A stretch of DNA of 64,000 bases from Whitmania pigra. Its lineage: Eukaryota > Annelida > Clitellata > Hirudinida > Haemopidae. A program made the translations under genes and the position numbers. Below, piece by piece: positions 36,001-59,116 of this stretch. The stretch covers positions 2,066,001-2,130,000 of the forward strand of contig JAJTWR010000308.1 of assembly GCA_021613335.1 (NCBI GenBank), written 5' to 3'. How positions within the stretch are numbered: position 1 is the stretch's first letter; each line of letters opens with the position of its first letter. A model generated the notes under the pieces. The model searched no databases. It worked only from the letters and a program-made list of their open reading frames with translations, and was not told where the DNA came from.

Positions 36001-39000
36001 TGGTCTGCCCGGAATCCCTGGACCAACCGGATATATGGGAGCTCCTGGATTGCCAGTAAGTTATTTTATTATATGGGCAATGTTTAATCGGTTTAAAAAT
36101 GGTAATAGTGAGCTTCAATTTGTTAGGGAAATGTTGGAAAAGATGGTTTGCCAGGATTCCCAGGTGAAAGAGGAGAGTTGGTAAGAAGTTAAATCAGTAT
36201 TTTTTTAAAGCAAGGTCCTCTAACCGTAATAAATTGCAGGGTCTTCCAGGTGCTGCTGGACAACCTGGAGCAGTTGGGCAACCCGGAAATCCCGTTAGTA
36301 TAAGACCGTAACGGGTGATACAGAAATTGTAACTAAATATTAAAATGATTTGCTACCACCACCATACGCTATCAAAAATTAGAATGACTAAGAATTCCAC
36401 ACATCTTCATTCCATCTACTGTTATGATTCAATTATCAGGGACCTGCGGGACCTCAAGGAATTGCTGGAGAGAGGGGTGGACCTGGAGTAGCTGTGAGTG
36501 AATAGTGACTTGTCATGTAATTTTAAAATAAGTGGATCAAATATTATAGGTAAACTTTAGTTTCAAATTTAAAATCTGTCTGATTTCACTCCTTAAAATT
36601 CTATTAAATATCATAAAGGGACCAACTGGAGAAAGAGGACCACCTGGAGAACAAGGAAAAGAGGGTCCACCTGTGAGGAGATTATGAATTGCTACCAATA
36701 ATAATAATTCTATTAAGGCTATGATTCTAATTTGTTTATATTTTTTTTATTGTAAATACAAAAAGCTTTTTCATTTGAAATCATTTTTCTGAACATGAAA
36801 GCAAAACATTAGTATAAAGCTTCTGTAACAAATTACCTTGAAATTGTAAAATTAAACGATATCATCATTCTACTTCTACGTCTCTAACAATTAGGGACCA
36901 CCAGGAAATCAAGGGGCATCAGGACCTTTGGGTCCCACAGGACCAAGAGGATTCCCAGGTGAAATCGGTCTTCCAGGATCACCTGTGAGTACGCCATTAA
37001 AATCTTGAATGACGACGTGAACTTCTTCAATGTTTCTCTCTATCTTAGGGTTCTGATGGTCCAAGAGGAGACCCCGGTTCGATGGGAGCACCTGGATTGC
37101 CTGTTCGTTTTGAAAATTAATTAATTAACATAATTAAACATTATTTTACGAAATATTTCCCATTTTGCAAAGGGACCAAAAGGTGGTACAGGTGTTCCAG
37201 GAGTCATTGGGGCTGCAGGTCCCCCTGTAAGTTAACGTGGTGAATATATTCATGAATTATTATGAATTTTCAAATCATATTACTTTGCTATGATAGCTTT
37301 TCAATTAATGTTCCGGTACTGAATTAATAGCCTAAATATCATTAAGTTAAACTCTATGATGTAAACATTGATTAATATGCACAAATTTAAAACAAACTCA
37401 GGGTCGTCCTGGTGCAGCTGGTCCTGCTGGAGTTCCTGGACCTAAAGGAAGCCAGGCTAGAAATCTTAGGATTGCTTTTCCGCGTTTTACATGCTTATGC
37501 AATTTAGTTTCTTATCCAAATTCTGAGCTCTTACTGAAGCATCTTTCATTTAATCATAAATCCGATTAAGCTTTTAATTCATTTAAATTTTGTATCTTTA
37601 CTTAATTTTAAGTTAATTAAATATGATTGGTAAGATGGGTAACGTTATTTCATAAATTAGATAAAGATAGAAAAGGTATCACTTAGTTCGAAAGAATCTC
37701 AAATTTTGAGTCTTGATTTCAGGTGTGGTCAAACTTGAGTATATTAATTATTTTATCCTTCCAGGGACCAGTTGGGCCAAATGGAGCTGAAGGAGAACGT
37801 GGAGACAGAGGATTACCTGTAAGGAAGGTGTTTATTTCATCATGCAGGTGTAAAGTCGCTTATTATTATAATATCTTTCCAAGGGTGATCCCGGACTCGT
37901 CGGAGCTGTTGGATTAAACGGTGATGATGGAGAGAAGGTAGAGATACGAATAAATTAATTATCTCCACGAATGTATTTTCAAGGTTTTCACGATGTTTTT
38001 AAAGGGAGATGTTGGACTTCAAGGAGAAAAGGGTAGCAAGGGAGACATTGGAGAAGTGGTGAGCAGTTTCACTCTTCAATTTTTCATGCTATATTAGTTT
38101 AAAATATTTTTCTTAATAATTTGTTTTTTTGGAGTATTTTATTACCACATTAACTAAAACTTGATTTAATCGCATTAGGGTCCAGCCGGTGCAAACGGAA
38201 ATGCCGGTGCCCCCGGTCAAATTGGCAGTATGGTTAGCAAAATATTGGTAATGTCGCTTAGCTACAGTCCTTTTAAATTGTACATCTCAAATTACAGGGT
38301 CCTACCGGCGAACCTGGAGAAAGAGGCTTCCAAGGTCCACCTGGTGGTCAGGTTTGTTTTCAAGGAGGATTTTATTGTTTGCAAGCAAATAATTAATTCG
38401 CTGAAAAATCATTAACTTTGTTTTCAATCTTTAAAAGGGAGCTGAAGGGCCAAGAGGCATGCCAGGGCCGATTGGAGGTCCAGGAAAACCAGGTCTGCCC
38501 GGAACTTACGGAGTTAAAGGAGAATTCGGAGATACAGGACTTAAAGTAAGTTGTTTTATTACATTTATTTATTTATTATATTATTATATATTATATTATT
38601 ATATATTACATTATATTATATTTATTTATTATAGTATAATTATTGCACATAATATAGTGATGTAAAATCTTTTTACAGGGTCCTCTGGGTCCCGCTGGGC
38701 CGCCAGGTCTTCCAGGAGAGCCCGGAACTGCGGTAGTTAATTATAATTAGTTAATTTAATAATTATATTAAATTTGATATTACTTTATTATTAAACATTA
38801 ATAATGCTTTCAATTTTATAAATCTACTTTAAAGTCCTGTTTCATCTAGGGAGGTCCTGGATTGCCCGGAGCCCTAGGGTCAGAGGGTCGTCAAGGATTG
38901 AAGGGGGAGATGGGTCTCGATGGACCTCCAGGACCACCTGGCAAAGCTGGATCTTCTGCAAGTCCAATTATTAATAAAAATCTAATAATAAATTAGAACA

Positions 39001-42000
39001 GCTCTTAAATTGTTGAATAAATCATTTAAAGGGATCTCCAGGAGCTCTTGGAGCAAAGGGTTCAACTGGAAATCCAGGGTTGCCAGGACATGCTGGTCAA
39101 CCCGGAAAAGTAGGAGCACCTGGTCCAAAGGGTTATGCTGTTAGTAAATTGTACATTTTTTTTAGAGTTATTATATTGAAGTTAATTAATTTAATTGTGA
39201 AATTTACAAATCAGGGATCCATTGGTTTTCCTGGAAATCCCGGTGCTCCAGGCACAGCTGGCGCTAAGGCGAGTTTAAAAAAAAAACATTATCACGGTTA
39301 TCTTGATAGTGAAAATATTTATAAACAGGGAGCACAAGGACCTCGTGGCAAAGAAGGAAAGTCGGGTGATCTTGGAAAACAAGTTTGAAGCTTTTAATTA
39401 TCAAAACTCTCGTGAATTGACTTTAAATACTTTATTGATTTTGATTTTTTCAGGGTCCACAAGGTTCTCAAGGTGAACTTGGTCCCGTTGGACCTCCTGG
39501 TAAAATGGTGAGTTGAAATTATTTCTTTCTTGTTTCGAAGCTTGCTCATTTGTTTCCTGGTCAAATTAAAAGGGCAAACTAGGACCACCAGGACCTCACG
39601 GAGAACCTGGTCCAGCAGGAATCAAGGGCGACAGAGGATCCGAAGGATCGTCTGGTGAACGGGGACCTTATGGACAAAACGTTAGATGCTTGAGGTTTTT
39701 TTAGTTACTGATTCAATATCGGTTCGATAGGCATTAGCTAATGTCTACGAATGTTTTTTGATCCTTAAATATATATATTTTTTATTTGTTTATTTACTGT
39801 AAAAAATGTTTTATAAAAGTCGTTAAAACAATAATTCGACACGATACAGATTCAAAGTTGCTCTCGTGCTATTTTTCTTCGAGCGTGGATTCAATTTGAT
39901 CGTAAACATCAACCTTGTAAAATTTACATCGATAATCTTATCTTATATTTGAACAAACATAAAATATGATATTGAAGTATTTTGCATTCTAACAATATAA
40001 ATAATGATTATCATTAAACTTTAAACTCTATTCCATTGTTATTTGATGAAATAATGTATTTAAATTTATTTATTAAGCAATTGCTCTGATTTTTTACAAT
40101 TCCGTTTAAGTGCAGCCACTTATTTACTATCTTCCAATGTTAAATGTTTATATTTATAATTTTAGGCTCATACTGACAATAGTCATTCAAACATATTTAA
40201 GAAAATTTCAATTGTCTTAGGGTGTGCCAGGTAAATCAGGACCCAGAGGAGCCCGTGGACTCCCAGGCCCACCGGTAAGTTCTTTGGGATACGAAAGGAG
40301 CTGAATATTCAGTAATACAGTAATAAGTACAATAATATTTTTTAATCTAGGGTGAGGTTGGACCATCTGGACCTCCCGGTCCTAATGGAAAAAGAGGACC
40401 TGCTGTGAGCTATCAATAAACATTTTAAATATTCTTATATCAATAATATTTATTATTTGTTATTTCCAATAACAAGTAATTTTGAAATGGATAAAACACA
40501 TTAAAGATGTTCACAATTAGTGTGATTGAGAAGAAATTGTATTTTTATTGGAAGTGATTTATTTTAAGACTGAAATATTCACAGATTTGTGTGGTTTAAT
40601 TTTCTAAAATATTTCCGGATATTATAAATTAGTTAAAATTTACGAATTATTTTTGTAGGGTCCGGCTGGACCTGCAGGCCCTAAGGGAGAAACTGGTGCC
40701 TCAAATGAAAAGGTAATGAATGGAATATTGTGCGTGTTAAATGAGCAAATCAATTATTTTTTGTATATTTAGGGAAACAGAGGAGAAGCTGGTCAGTTAG
40801 GTGCCGTGGGTGAACAGGGACCCAAGGGTGAAAGAGGACCACAAGGTCCGGTTGGACCTCCTGGAGAGCGTGGTTACACTGTTGGTTGCCGTATTAACTG
40901 AGGCATCATATGAAACAAAAATCTATCGTGTTTTCGTATTTAGGGACCTGAAGGACCACGAGGAAATCCTGGGCCAGATGGTGCTGCGGGAGTCCCGGTA
41001 AGAAGTTCCGTTCTAAGCAGACACGTGCACCCTGTGTAAAAGTCATATATCCCATAAGCTAACATTTTCAAATTTTGTACAATTTTTAGGGTACTGAAGG
41101 TAATCGTGGACTGAAGGGTTTCAAAGGTCAGCCTGGTTCTCCTGGAGTTCAAGGACCACCAGTACATTATTAAGATGTTTTAATTTATATTTAACATTAA
41201 TGTATATTATATTAATATTAATGTACTTTTAATCAACATTTACATTTATATGTAAACAGGGGCCACCTGGTCTTCCTGGTGCTTCGCATGAAGACAAAGC
41301 AAGGAAGAAGAGATCCATTCAATCGGAAAGTGATACTCAATCCGATGAGGATAAATTCTTTGGATGGATTCAGAAATTCGTTCAGGAAAACAAACATGAA
41401 AAGGTCGTAGAAAAAATATTTGGAGAACTGGATGCTCTGAAAAAAGAAGTTTCATCCGTTTTGGCACCTATTGGGAGCAAAGAATCACCTGCTCAAACTT
41501 GTAAAGACATTCACTTAGAATTCCCATCACTTTCGAGTGGTTAGAATATTGTTTTTTGAATATACCTTCATTTTGGTCTCCATGGTCAAAAATTCTTGCA
41601 GGCTGGTATTGGATCGATCCCAACCTGGGAGTATCAACCGATGCTGTAAAGGTTTGGTGCAACATGACCGCTGACGATATCCAAACATGTGTACATCCTT
41701 CACCTAAAACAAGTTTTGTAAGTGACTCCATATTCCATTTTGAGAATTAATTTGTAAAAAAAAATTTGTATTTATAATAAAAACGTGCGCAATGTTATAC
41801 CACCCCAATACCAATAGCTTGTCTTTTAGTCAACCGGCAACTACTTGCTACAGGTTCCATCTCAAAACTGGCCAAAAAAAGACAACAAAAACGCCAGATT
41901 CAGCCAGTTGAGTCAAGGGTTCAAGGTTTGTTCAATTCGATGTTACAATTTATTTCGTGACATTAACATCAAGGTGCTCACATTATTTGCATTGGTGATG

Positions 42001-42482
42001 TTATAAATATTGACAAATGAAATGCTGTTTCGAATTTGAAAATGAATCCAATTATAGATCACATACCTCGAAAACGAAGCTCAATTCCAATTTCTGAGAT
42101 TGTTGCACACAAGAGCAACTCAAAGCTTCTCTTACTTGTGTCGCAACTCTGTAGCCTGGTACAACTCAGAGAGCAAAAATCTCGCAGATGCCATCTCGTT
42201 CTTTGGGTCTGACGATTCAGAAATCAAAACCGAGAAATTCCGGCAAGAGGTCGTCGTTGTAGACCAATGTCAAGTGAGTTGATATGACAATAAAAATCCA
42301 TATGAAAATCATTTTCAAACTTTTGAACTTCTTTCCAGTCTGGTCGTTCAACCGGGATGACCGTGTTTAACGTGAAGAGTCGCAAACTCGAACAGGCACC
42401 AATTGTCGACTTCAAGCCGAAAGATTACGGAAGAAACGACCAACAGTTTGGTTTTGAAGTTGGACCAGTTTGCTTCAGTTGA
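30061..42482 (+). CDS. Fibrillar procollagen alpha chain, type V/XI (clade B)-like
   Basis: A signal peptide ([20 protein letters not shown]) opens exon 30061–30166. The next four exons encode a TSPN/LamG N-propeptide: [68 protein letters not shown]. There is no vWC domain. A minor helix ([12 protein letters not shown]) and a short interruption with EAILNQH-like [11 protein letters not shown] follow, then about 60 small exons of Gly-X-Y that nearly all begin with the glycine codon and are separated by short phase-0 introns (about 32460–41270). A linker with RKKR may be a furin site. The COLFI C-propeptide contains [33 protein letters not shown] and [12 protein letters not shown], stop at 42480. 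It would assemble into extracellular fibrils. Only six COLFI cysteines are seen. AATAAA at 42753–42758. Confidence 0.95.
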
Positions 42483-43089
42483 TGCAGCGTTTCTTGTGAT
42501 GTTTCATAAACAGAAAAATCATTTCTCTGAGTCATTGAAAGTTTTTTTTTTAGCAAATTTGAGTGTGGAATAGACAGAATTTGATTTAAATATTTAATTA
42601 TAAGGTTTAATTAAATGTTTCACAATCTCGTTAAAACTAACTTACTTCTGGCCAGTTACGTAATTCGTCAATGCCTTCCAAATATTGTTGCATTTACTTC
42701 CAAATTATATTAAATTTTCCTGACAAAATATTGCCCACAATTACGTGTGTTGAATAAACTAAAGAGAAAGTGAAATGTCACCGATGTAAGAGAATGTTCA
42801 ATATAATGTACAGTCTTACAGCTTCCTACATCTATTTAAACTGCTTTCAACTTCTATGTCAGCAATATTTAGGTATTTTTTAGTGTGTTTGAAGATAAAT
42901 TTCAAATAGAAATTAATCGTACCGACAAATAAGTTCGGACGAAATATAAAATTACTAATGAAATATTGCTCTTGCGTCATTCATGTTTAACTAAGTATGT
43001 ACCTTCCTCTACGGCATTAACTAGGAATGAGAAAAACAAAGGTTGCTTATTATATAATGGGGCATTAATGTCTTCACTGGTTTTCGACG
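42483..43089. other. Collagen 3' flank
   Basis: AT-rich sequence with an AATAAA at 42753–42758 that probably ends the collagen transcript. Nothing else is recognisable before the trinucleotide array. Confidence 0.5.
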
Positions 43090-44870
<1,781 letters not shown>

Positions 44871-45172
44871 TATATTATAAAACTCCAAAAACTTGTTACA
44901 TCGTTATTATCAAGGGCGCCAAGAGGCAAATTCCCACGAAGGAAATGTTAAAACTTTGTCTTATTTTTCCATTACCAAATTGACATAACGTAGGGGCCCG
45001 TGCTACCCTGTCTAGGGGTCAGTAATTTCTGATATAATTTCTGGTTATTACACATTATATATATATATGATTAAGTTATACAAATGAATAAGTTTAAATA
45101 ACAACACAGAACATTTAGAGTTTTTTCTGCTGATTGACTGCAAGAATTGCTGATCTGAATAAATTGCAATCA

Positions 45173-48013
45173 ATGGTTTTTGGCGGTCGTCATCGCAACA
45201 TTTCAAATTGTTTGCAAAACAAAATTAAGGTTTGTATTGCCGATGTTATGTGTGAAAGTAGCGACGAAGAATCTTGCATCAGCACTTCAGATTACTTTTT
45301 ATCTGCTGTAAGGAAGTTATGTTTGAACGATTTCCCATACGGATTTGGAAAATGGGTAAAACACAAAAATGTCTGATTTTGAATTAAGGTTAATGAATGT
45401 TTCATTTGTGTCTTCAAGAGGTTATCTTCCATGGACTTCAGTGTTGATGTCCGTCAAGCAATCCACAGTAGGATAATTCATTTTATGGGTTTAAATAAAT
45501 TAAGGAATTAAATGAATTTAAATCGTCAGAAACAATGAAATTTTACGAAGAGGTGGATGACTTGGTTGATTTGGTTAAGGACGAACATTCTCCATGGAAA
45601 TGTTCCAATCAATGGAGCGATGATATTTGCTCCTTGAAAGAAATAGCAGTCAGACATCCTGAAGTTCTTTGGAAAAAAGATTTTATTTGGAAACATTTCA
45701 GAAGTTTAAAATTCGTGGATAAAAACGTTATTATTCGGATTGTTTAGGACTTAACTAAATCTCAAAATAACTTACTGATGTTTTATTTTAGATTTCTGAA
45801 GTTGATGCCGATGTAGCAAAGTTGATAAATTTGAGGAGTTTAATATTAAGCGTTAACAAAATTCAGTGTTTGAATGTCAACCATTTGCCTGCATGTCTTC
45901 AAGTTTGTTGTGTGATTTTGATAAAATTGAACCGCAAAGTTTTTAAGAAAATGATTTTTTTACCGTTTTGTTTTAATCGCAGCACTTTGTACTTTTCGGC
46001 AATCAAATCTCAGTTATTGTCGAATCAGAAGCTTCTCCTCCAAATATCATTATGCATTTGGGACTTGGCCAAAATTGTTTAAACAATTTAGAAAATTGCT
46101 TTGCACCGACAGTATGGTAAGTTTACAATGATTCTCCTCCTGACTTACTGTAACCATTGTTATTGCAACCTTATTGAGGCCATGTCTCACATCCCTGGAT
46201 TTATGCCTGAATAATTTGGATGATCTTCCAAGATTGTGCTGTAGACTAATGATGCTTTCTAACCTCAGAAGTCTTTTTACTTTCGGGAATCCTTTGAGCG
46301 TGAGGAAAATGTTCTTTAAGCCGCTCTCAAATCAAATTGAAAGTATTTTAAATTCCGCAGTTCGTACCCTTATACAGAGCTTACATCATCGATTCAATCA
46401 AGCAACTGACACATCTCGACGGAATCAAGATCAACGCAATGGAAAGGAAGTATGCACGTGGCTTGAAGGACAGGGATTGTAGAGGTCGATAAATGTTCCT
46501 AATTAATTAATCAAGAGTATTATTGAGTTAAGGAAGATGATTGCATAAACTGATATTAAAATAGAAGCACATTATTATTATTATCAAGATACCGAACTTC
46601 AAGAGGGAAAGATTTTGGTGCAAGTGCTGCAAATAAATGGCCTCCCGGTAATTGGCAAAGACACAATTTTATATTTAATTTTACAATATTATTTTTAATA
46701 TAAAGTAACGCTAACGTTTTTCAATTTCGTATTAAATTATTACCTGTTCCTAAATTAAGACAAAAATATATTTAAAAAGTAAGGATGCTATTTTTCAGTC
46801 GCCAGAAGGAAGTGACTTCTCGGGAAGAAGATGTTTTGTGAGATATTCGTTCATTTCTCACTGCATTCCAACGCACAAAATGTCAACGTTTACTCATCCA
46901 AATGATGAAAACACTGAAGCGAATAAAACCGTTGATTTCAATGAAGATGAATTTCATGTCACAAAATCCTACGAGTGGAAAGAAAACATTGAAGTCTGTG
47001 AATCCGTAGTTGTTCGTTTCCAGAACTTATCGGAGTTGAAGAATCGCCTTTTTGGAAATCTTTTGGTCGAAGTGGTGGAAGAGAAAACTGTTGATGTAAC
47101 TTTTGAGAAATAATTAAGTAATGGTCTTGATAATAATTCCTCGTGTTAAACGTTTTAGAGTTCCACCCCAAAGAGTTCGATTCCTGACGAAACTTCAAAG
47201 ACAAACAAGAAAAAAACACCGCAAAAGGTACTTTCACAAGACTTTTCGTAAAATTAGGCTATTTTTTCAAAATTTCTGTTTTTTTAGAAATCAATATCAA
47301 AGAGTTCGGCAGAGTCAAAATCTACAATCGATTCGAAAGAGAAAGACATTGTATTGAAACCTCAAAGGAGTCATTTGCAAATATTTTCACTCCCCTTAAG
47401 TGGACTCCTTGGCAAATGTTCGCAATTGGATCTCAAATTAAAGAAAAAGTTGCTCTTTGAAGTGCATGAACCCCGTGCATCTTTCTCTCAAGTATGACAT
47501 CAGTTTAACATTCATTGTTTCAATAGAAAACTTCAATGCCGAAAAATATTTCGTTTCTTTCATTGCCGTTGAATTCACTTTTATTTAAAACATTTTTAGT
47601 TGAAATATTCTGACTAGAGATCGTAAATATTATGTAGATTTAAATTATTTTTGTTATTTAAATAATTTTTGTCTTTAACTTTCTTTGCAATAAAAATGTA
47701 CGTATTATTTGATTCCATAAAAAAAGCAACCTTCCATTGAATTGCTGTTTTCAGGCAAACAATTTGAACAAGTCCAAGGTGAACAAAAAACCTGAAAAAC
47801 GTGAGAACAATTTTCACGCTAAAAGCATTTGTTTAAAAAATTATTGGACTTGCCTTGTCACATTATGAATCATAATTATACGGTCATTAACTGAACTTAA
47901 CCAAAACAGAAAAAATGGAGCAGCAGGAAAAGCAGAGTGACAGTGACCAAAGGAGGGTCGTGTCAGGAGTGTTGGAATTAAACATCCAAGTGGCAGTGGT
48001 TCGTGCATACTGA
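45173..48013 (+). CDS. LRRC43: Leucine-rich repeat protein LRRC43
   Basis: About eleven exons: 45173–45355, 45419–45467, about 45532–45730, then LRR exons at about 45794, 45980, 46170 and 46355, and a long C-terminal part from 46800 to the stop TGA 48011–48013. N-terminal VRKLCLNDFPYGFGKW, EVLWKKDFIWKHFRSLKFVD, then leucine-rich repeats INLRSLILSVNKIQCL, VLFGNQI, MHLGLGQNCLNNL, PCLTSLDLCLNNLDDLPRL and LYRAYIIDSIKQLTHLDGI match vertebrate LRRC43 in order. The C-terminal segment KILVQVLQINGLP and the lysine-rich KTNKKKTPQK tail also correspond; the protein ends GVLELNIQVAVVRAY. LRRC43 is expressed in ciliated cells in vertebrates; its molecular role is poorly defined. Several internal splice junctions are approximate. 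AATAAA at 48090–48095. The giant ATT/CTT array ends about 300 bases upstream. Confidence 0.85.
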
Positions 48014-48340
48014 AGAGATCGAAAGATTCACTGAAATCTCTGCTGGCTGTTTATTATTGTTGTTAACTGATTAATTACTTGTTATTAAAAATAAATTGAA
48101 AATTTGAGTCGAACACTCTAAACATGAATGGCGTCTGATTGTCTCTGGCAAGATTGGATGCGTCGATTATTTCCTTTTGACACGAAGTATTTTCGCTGCT
48201 GATAATGAACTGTAGGCAGGTGGAATGACGTGTGCAAATGTATCATTAAGGTTCGTAAGCCGAATTAGCGCTAATTAGGAGTCTTTCCACTGTACTACGG
48301 TAGAAGGAATGTTTGACGTGTTTGTTTAAAGGACGCCTCG
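48014..48340. other. Intergenic between LRRC43 and neuropeptide gene
   Basis: Contains the LRRC43 polyadenylation signal (48090–48095) and upstream DNA of the neuropeptide gene. GCCGAATTAGCGCTAATTAG at 48259 holds the palindrome AATTAGCGCTAATT, a plausible homeodomain or other dimer site (inference). Confidence 0.45.
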
Positions 48341-48348
48341 TATAAAGG
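48341..48348 (+). promoter_or_regulatory. TATA box of the neuropeptide gene
   Basis: TATAAAGG sits 60 bases before the start codon, with an initiator-like TTCTTCTCAGATTTC about 28–32 bases downstream. Spacing fits a focused promoter, which is common for neuropeptide genes. Confidence 0.7.
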
Positions 48349-48400
48349 AACACATTGACTGCATTCTTCTCAGATTTCAAGCGAAATCGAGGGCAAAAGA

Positions 48401-48963
48401 ATGGGCACCATTCAAATTTCTATGTCCATGCTGTTCCTTTACATCATATTTTACTGCTCCGGTGCGTCGGAAAGCCAATACGATTCTAAATTAGGTAAGT
48501 GTTTTTAGCTATTTAATTTATTTACTTTATTCAGTAGTTGACCTGTTTGTCCGTTTGTTTTGATTTAAAACATTTAATTTGAGAAACGGAACCTGCACCC
48601 GAAGATAAAGCCGTTGAGGAGTCAATGATCAGGGAATGGTTGACCAACTTGAAAGAAATTACCAACCCTCTCATCCCCAACGTACCTCGGAGGGAGGCAT
48701 ACCGCAGATCACAGAAGCATTACGTTCGCTTCGGAAAGAGAGTCTTGGAGGACATGGAAAAGTCGAGAGTTCCAGGCGAAGAACTGCTTGATTGGAGAAA
48801 ACCATGGCATGTCTGGAGAGCACTCGAAGGTTCGCATCGCGTCCCCGTTTATTTGGATGGCACCGACGTTCCAACTTCAAAGAGAAAGGACACGGACTAC
48901 ATAAGGTTTGGCAGGTCAATGAAAAGACCGGAGGAGCGTGATTACGTGAGGTTCGGGAAATAA
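48401..48963 (+). CDS. RFamide (YVRFamide/YIRFamide) neuropeptide precursor
   Basis: Two exons, 48401–48494 and 48584–48963, join in phase to give 157 residues. A signal peptide (MGTIQISMSMLFLYIIFYCS) leads into a spacer. Three peptide units carry C-terminal Arg-Phe-Gly: RRSQKHYVRFGKR, KRKDTDYIRFGR and KRPEERDYVRFGK at the extreme C-terminus. After dibasic cleavage and Gly-directed amidation these predict SQKHYVRFamide, (K)DTDYIRFamide and PEERDYVRFamide. The second has a monobasic GR-S after the glycine rather than a dibasic pair; the third ends at GK-stop. A Trp-rich spacer lies between units one and two. RFamides act through G-protein-coupled receptors or peptide-gated channels. Tyr-Ile-Arg-Phe-amides are typical of flatworms but similar ends exist elsewhere. 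The stop TAA overlaps AATAAA at 48959–48964. Confidence 0.93.
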
Positions 48964-49307
48964 AACGAACCCAAATTTGAATTGCTTTGAAGAAAGTTAT
49001 TCGGTAACAATCATTATTCGACTTTAACTATAATTAACCCAGTTATAATATTTGAAAATGTCTTCCAGAGATTTATTTACGATGAACGTAATTTTTTTGG
49101 GCAACAACCATGTAGGGAACGAAGATTTTATTTTGACGTTCGTTAAAGGAACAAACGTGTTGTTATTCTTGTCATCTCTGGATGTTTTTAAACAATTGAG
49201 TGGGCGTGGCTGGCGGCTGGCTTTGAGTTGTGATTGGTGTGGGCTGGTGTATTCCAGAACTTCCATTTATTAACAGACTTGGTTTGCCATCGTCGCTTTG
49301 TTGAAAG
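48964..49307. other. Short intergenic region
   Basis: 344 bases between the neuropeptide stop and the next start codon. GGGCGTGGCTGGCGGCTGGC at about 49201 is a small GC-rich island that may belong to the promoter of the downstream secreted-protein gene; otherwise nothing is recognisable. Confidence 0.45.
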
Positions 49308-52579
<3,272 letters not shown>

Positions 52580-53610
52580 ACAGATCCAAACTATACCATC
52601 ATATACAATTTCATTACAATATATTCAAGCATCGACAAAATTGTGTCAAACTTAAACTCAAATCACTGTCGTTTGTTTCCAACATCTGAAAATTAATATG
52701 TGATAAAAGCAATAATATTATCAAATATTATTAATTAATAAACAAAGTTAATAAACGAATTAATAAATATTAATATCATTTCTTATGAAATTAACTGTTA
52801 AACGATTTATTAAGCTTTAAAAGGCTTTTTTGATTTCAGTTGTTTGAGTCTAAAACAATTTTCCTTACTTTTTGCTTTTTCAATCATATTTATTTTAAAT
52901 ATGGAAATGTGGAATCGTCGCTTAATCATTGTCCACATCTTCGCAATGAAATGAAAAACTGCTTTGAAATTATTCTTCCAATCGCTTGCGTTTTTATTTT
53001 TAATGAATTTCTTCTTCAAATTGATTAAAAAACACAAGTCCTTGATAGATTCTTTTGAAGATAAAATTAATGGATTTCGAGTTAAAGTTACTGCCGCCAC
53101 TAAATTTATATAAACAATCAAGAATTTGAAAAATTAATTGGAGACAAACAAGTTTCGTACAATTAAATCAATGAAAAGTCGTTTTACTTTAGTTAGGCTA
53201 AATGCCTAGTTATCCAATTTTGATTTTGGGTCGATCAATTAACTAGTGTGACATCACGCAAGAAGAAGATAATTGATGAAGTAACGCAATATTTGTTACT
53301 TAATAATTACAATAGCAAATGTTTAACGATTGAAACAAATACTCTTTTTTTTTTTTACAAAGAAACATCAGCTTCAGTTGCTCGACGCCTGCACACTTGT
53401 TGTCTTTAAATTGACTTCCGAACGGTTGAGAAGCGGAAATATGGGGCAGGTGGAATCGAAGTCAACGAAAACAAATGAAGAAAAATTTTATTTTTATGGT
53501 TTGCTATTGTGTTTATAAACGTTATTTTATTTATAGAATTTTTAATTTTAGGTTCACGTTAACGCCTTTATGATTGTAGATTTGATGCCTTTTGGACTGT
53601 CTGAATACAG
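52580..53610. other. Region between TSR/LamG gene and decarboxylase
   Basis: AT-rich. A short frame beginning MGQVESKSTKTNEEKFYFYG at 53442 looks like an N-myristoylation start and might be a 5' exon of the decarboxylase, but its phase does not fit the next exon by any junction I tried. The decarboxylase promoter should lie here. Confidence 0.35.
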
Positions 53611-58744
<5,134 letters not shown>

Positions 58745-59116
58745 TCACCTTAGTTTTTAAACTCAAAATAGGAATTGTTTCGTAGGAATTGTTTTAGCAA
58801 AATAATCATTAGCAACTCGTGTTTTAACAATCACCATTGCCCCCTTCAGCCTTTGGACGTAATTACTTAAGTACATGAAATCGTATTTAAGCACAATTTT
58901 TGGTGGTCCTTTTCTAAACTTCATTCCTACAGCGATATGAATTGAATTAATGCAAAGAAATCCATCCCACAAATTCTAAAAACTGAATCAAAATATCAGA
59001 TCAAATCACAATAAGAATTTACTGAGGTGTATACTGGATAAACTTCAGAATGACAAACAAATTCAGCAAAATCTAAAATTTAATTATATCAGTCATCAAA
59101 AAGCAAAAATTACAGT
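58745..59116. other. Convergent 3' region between decarboxylase and CUB gene
   Basis: 372 bases of AT-rich sequence between the decarboxylase stop (58744) and the CUB gene stop on minus (59117). No gene is seen. Confidence 0.5.
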
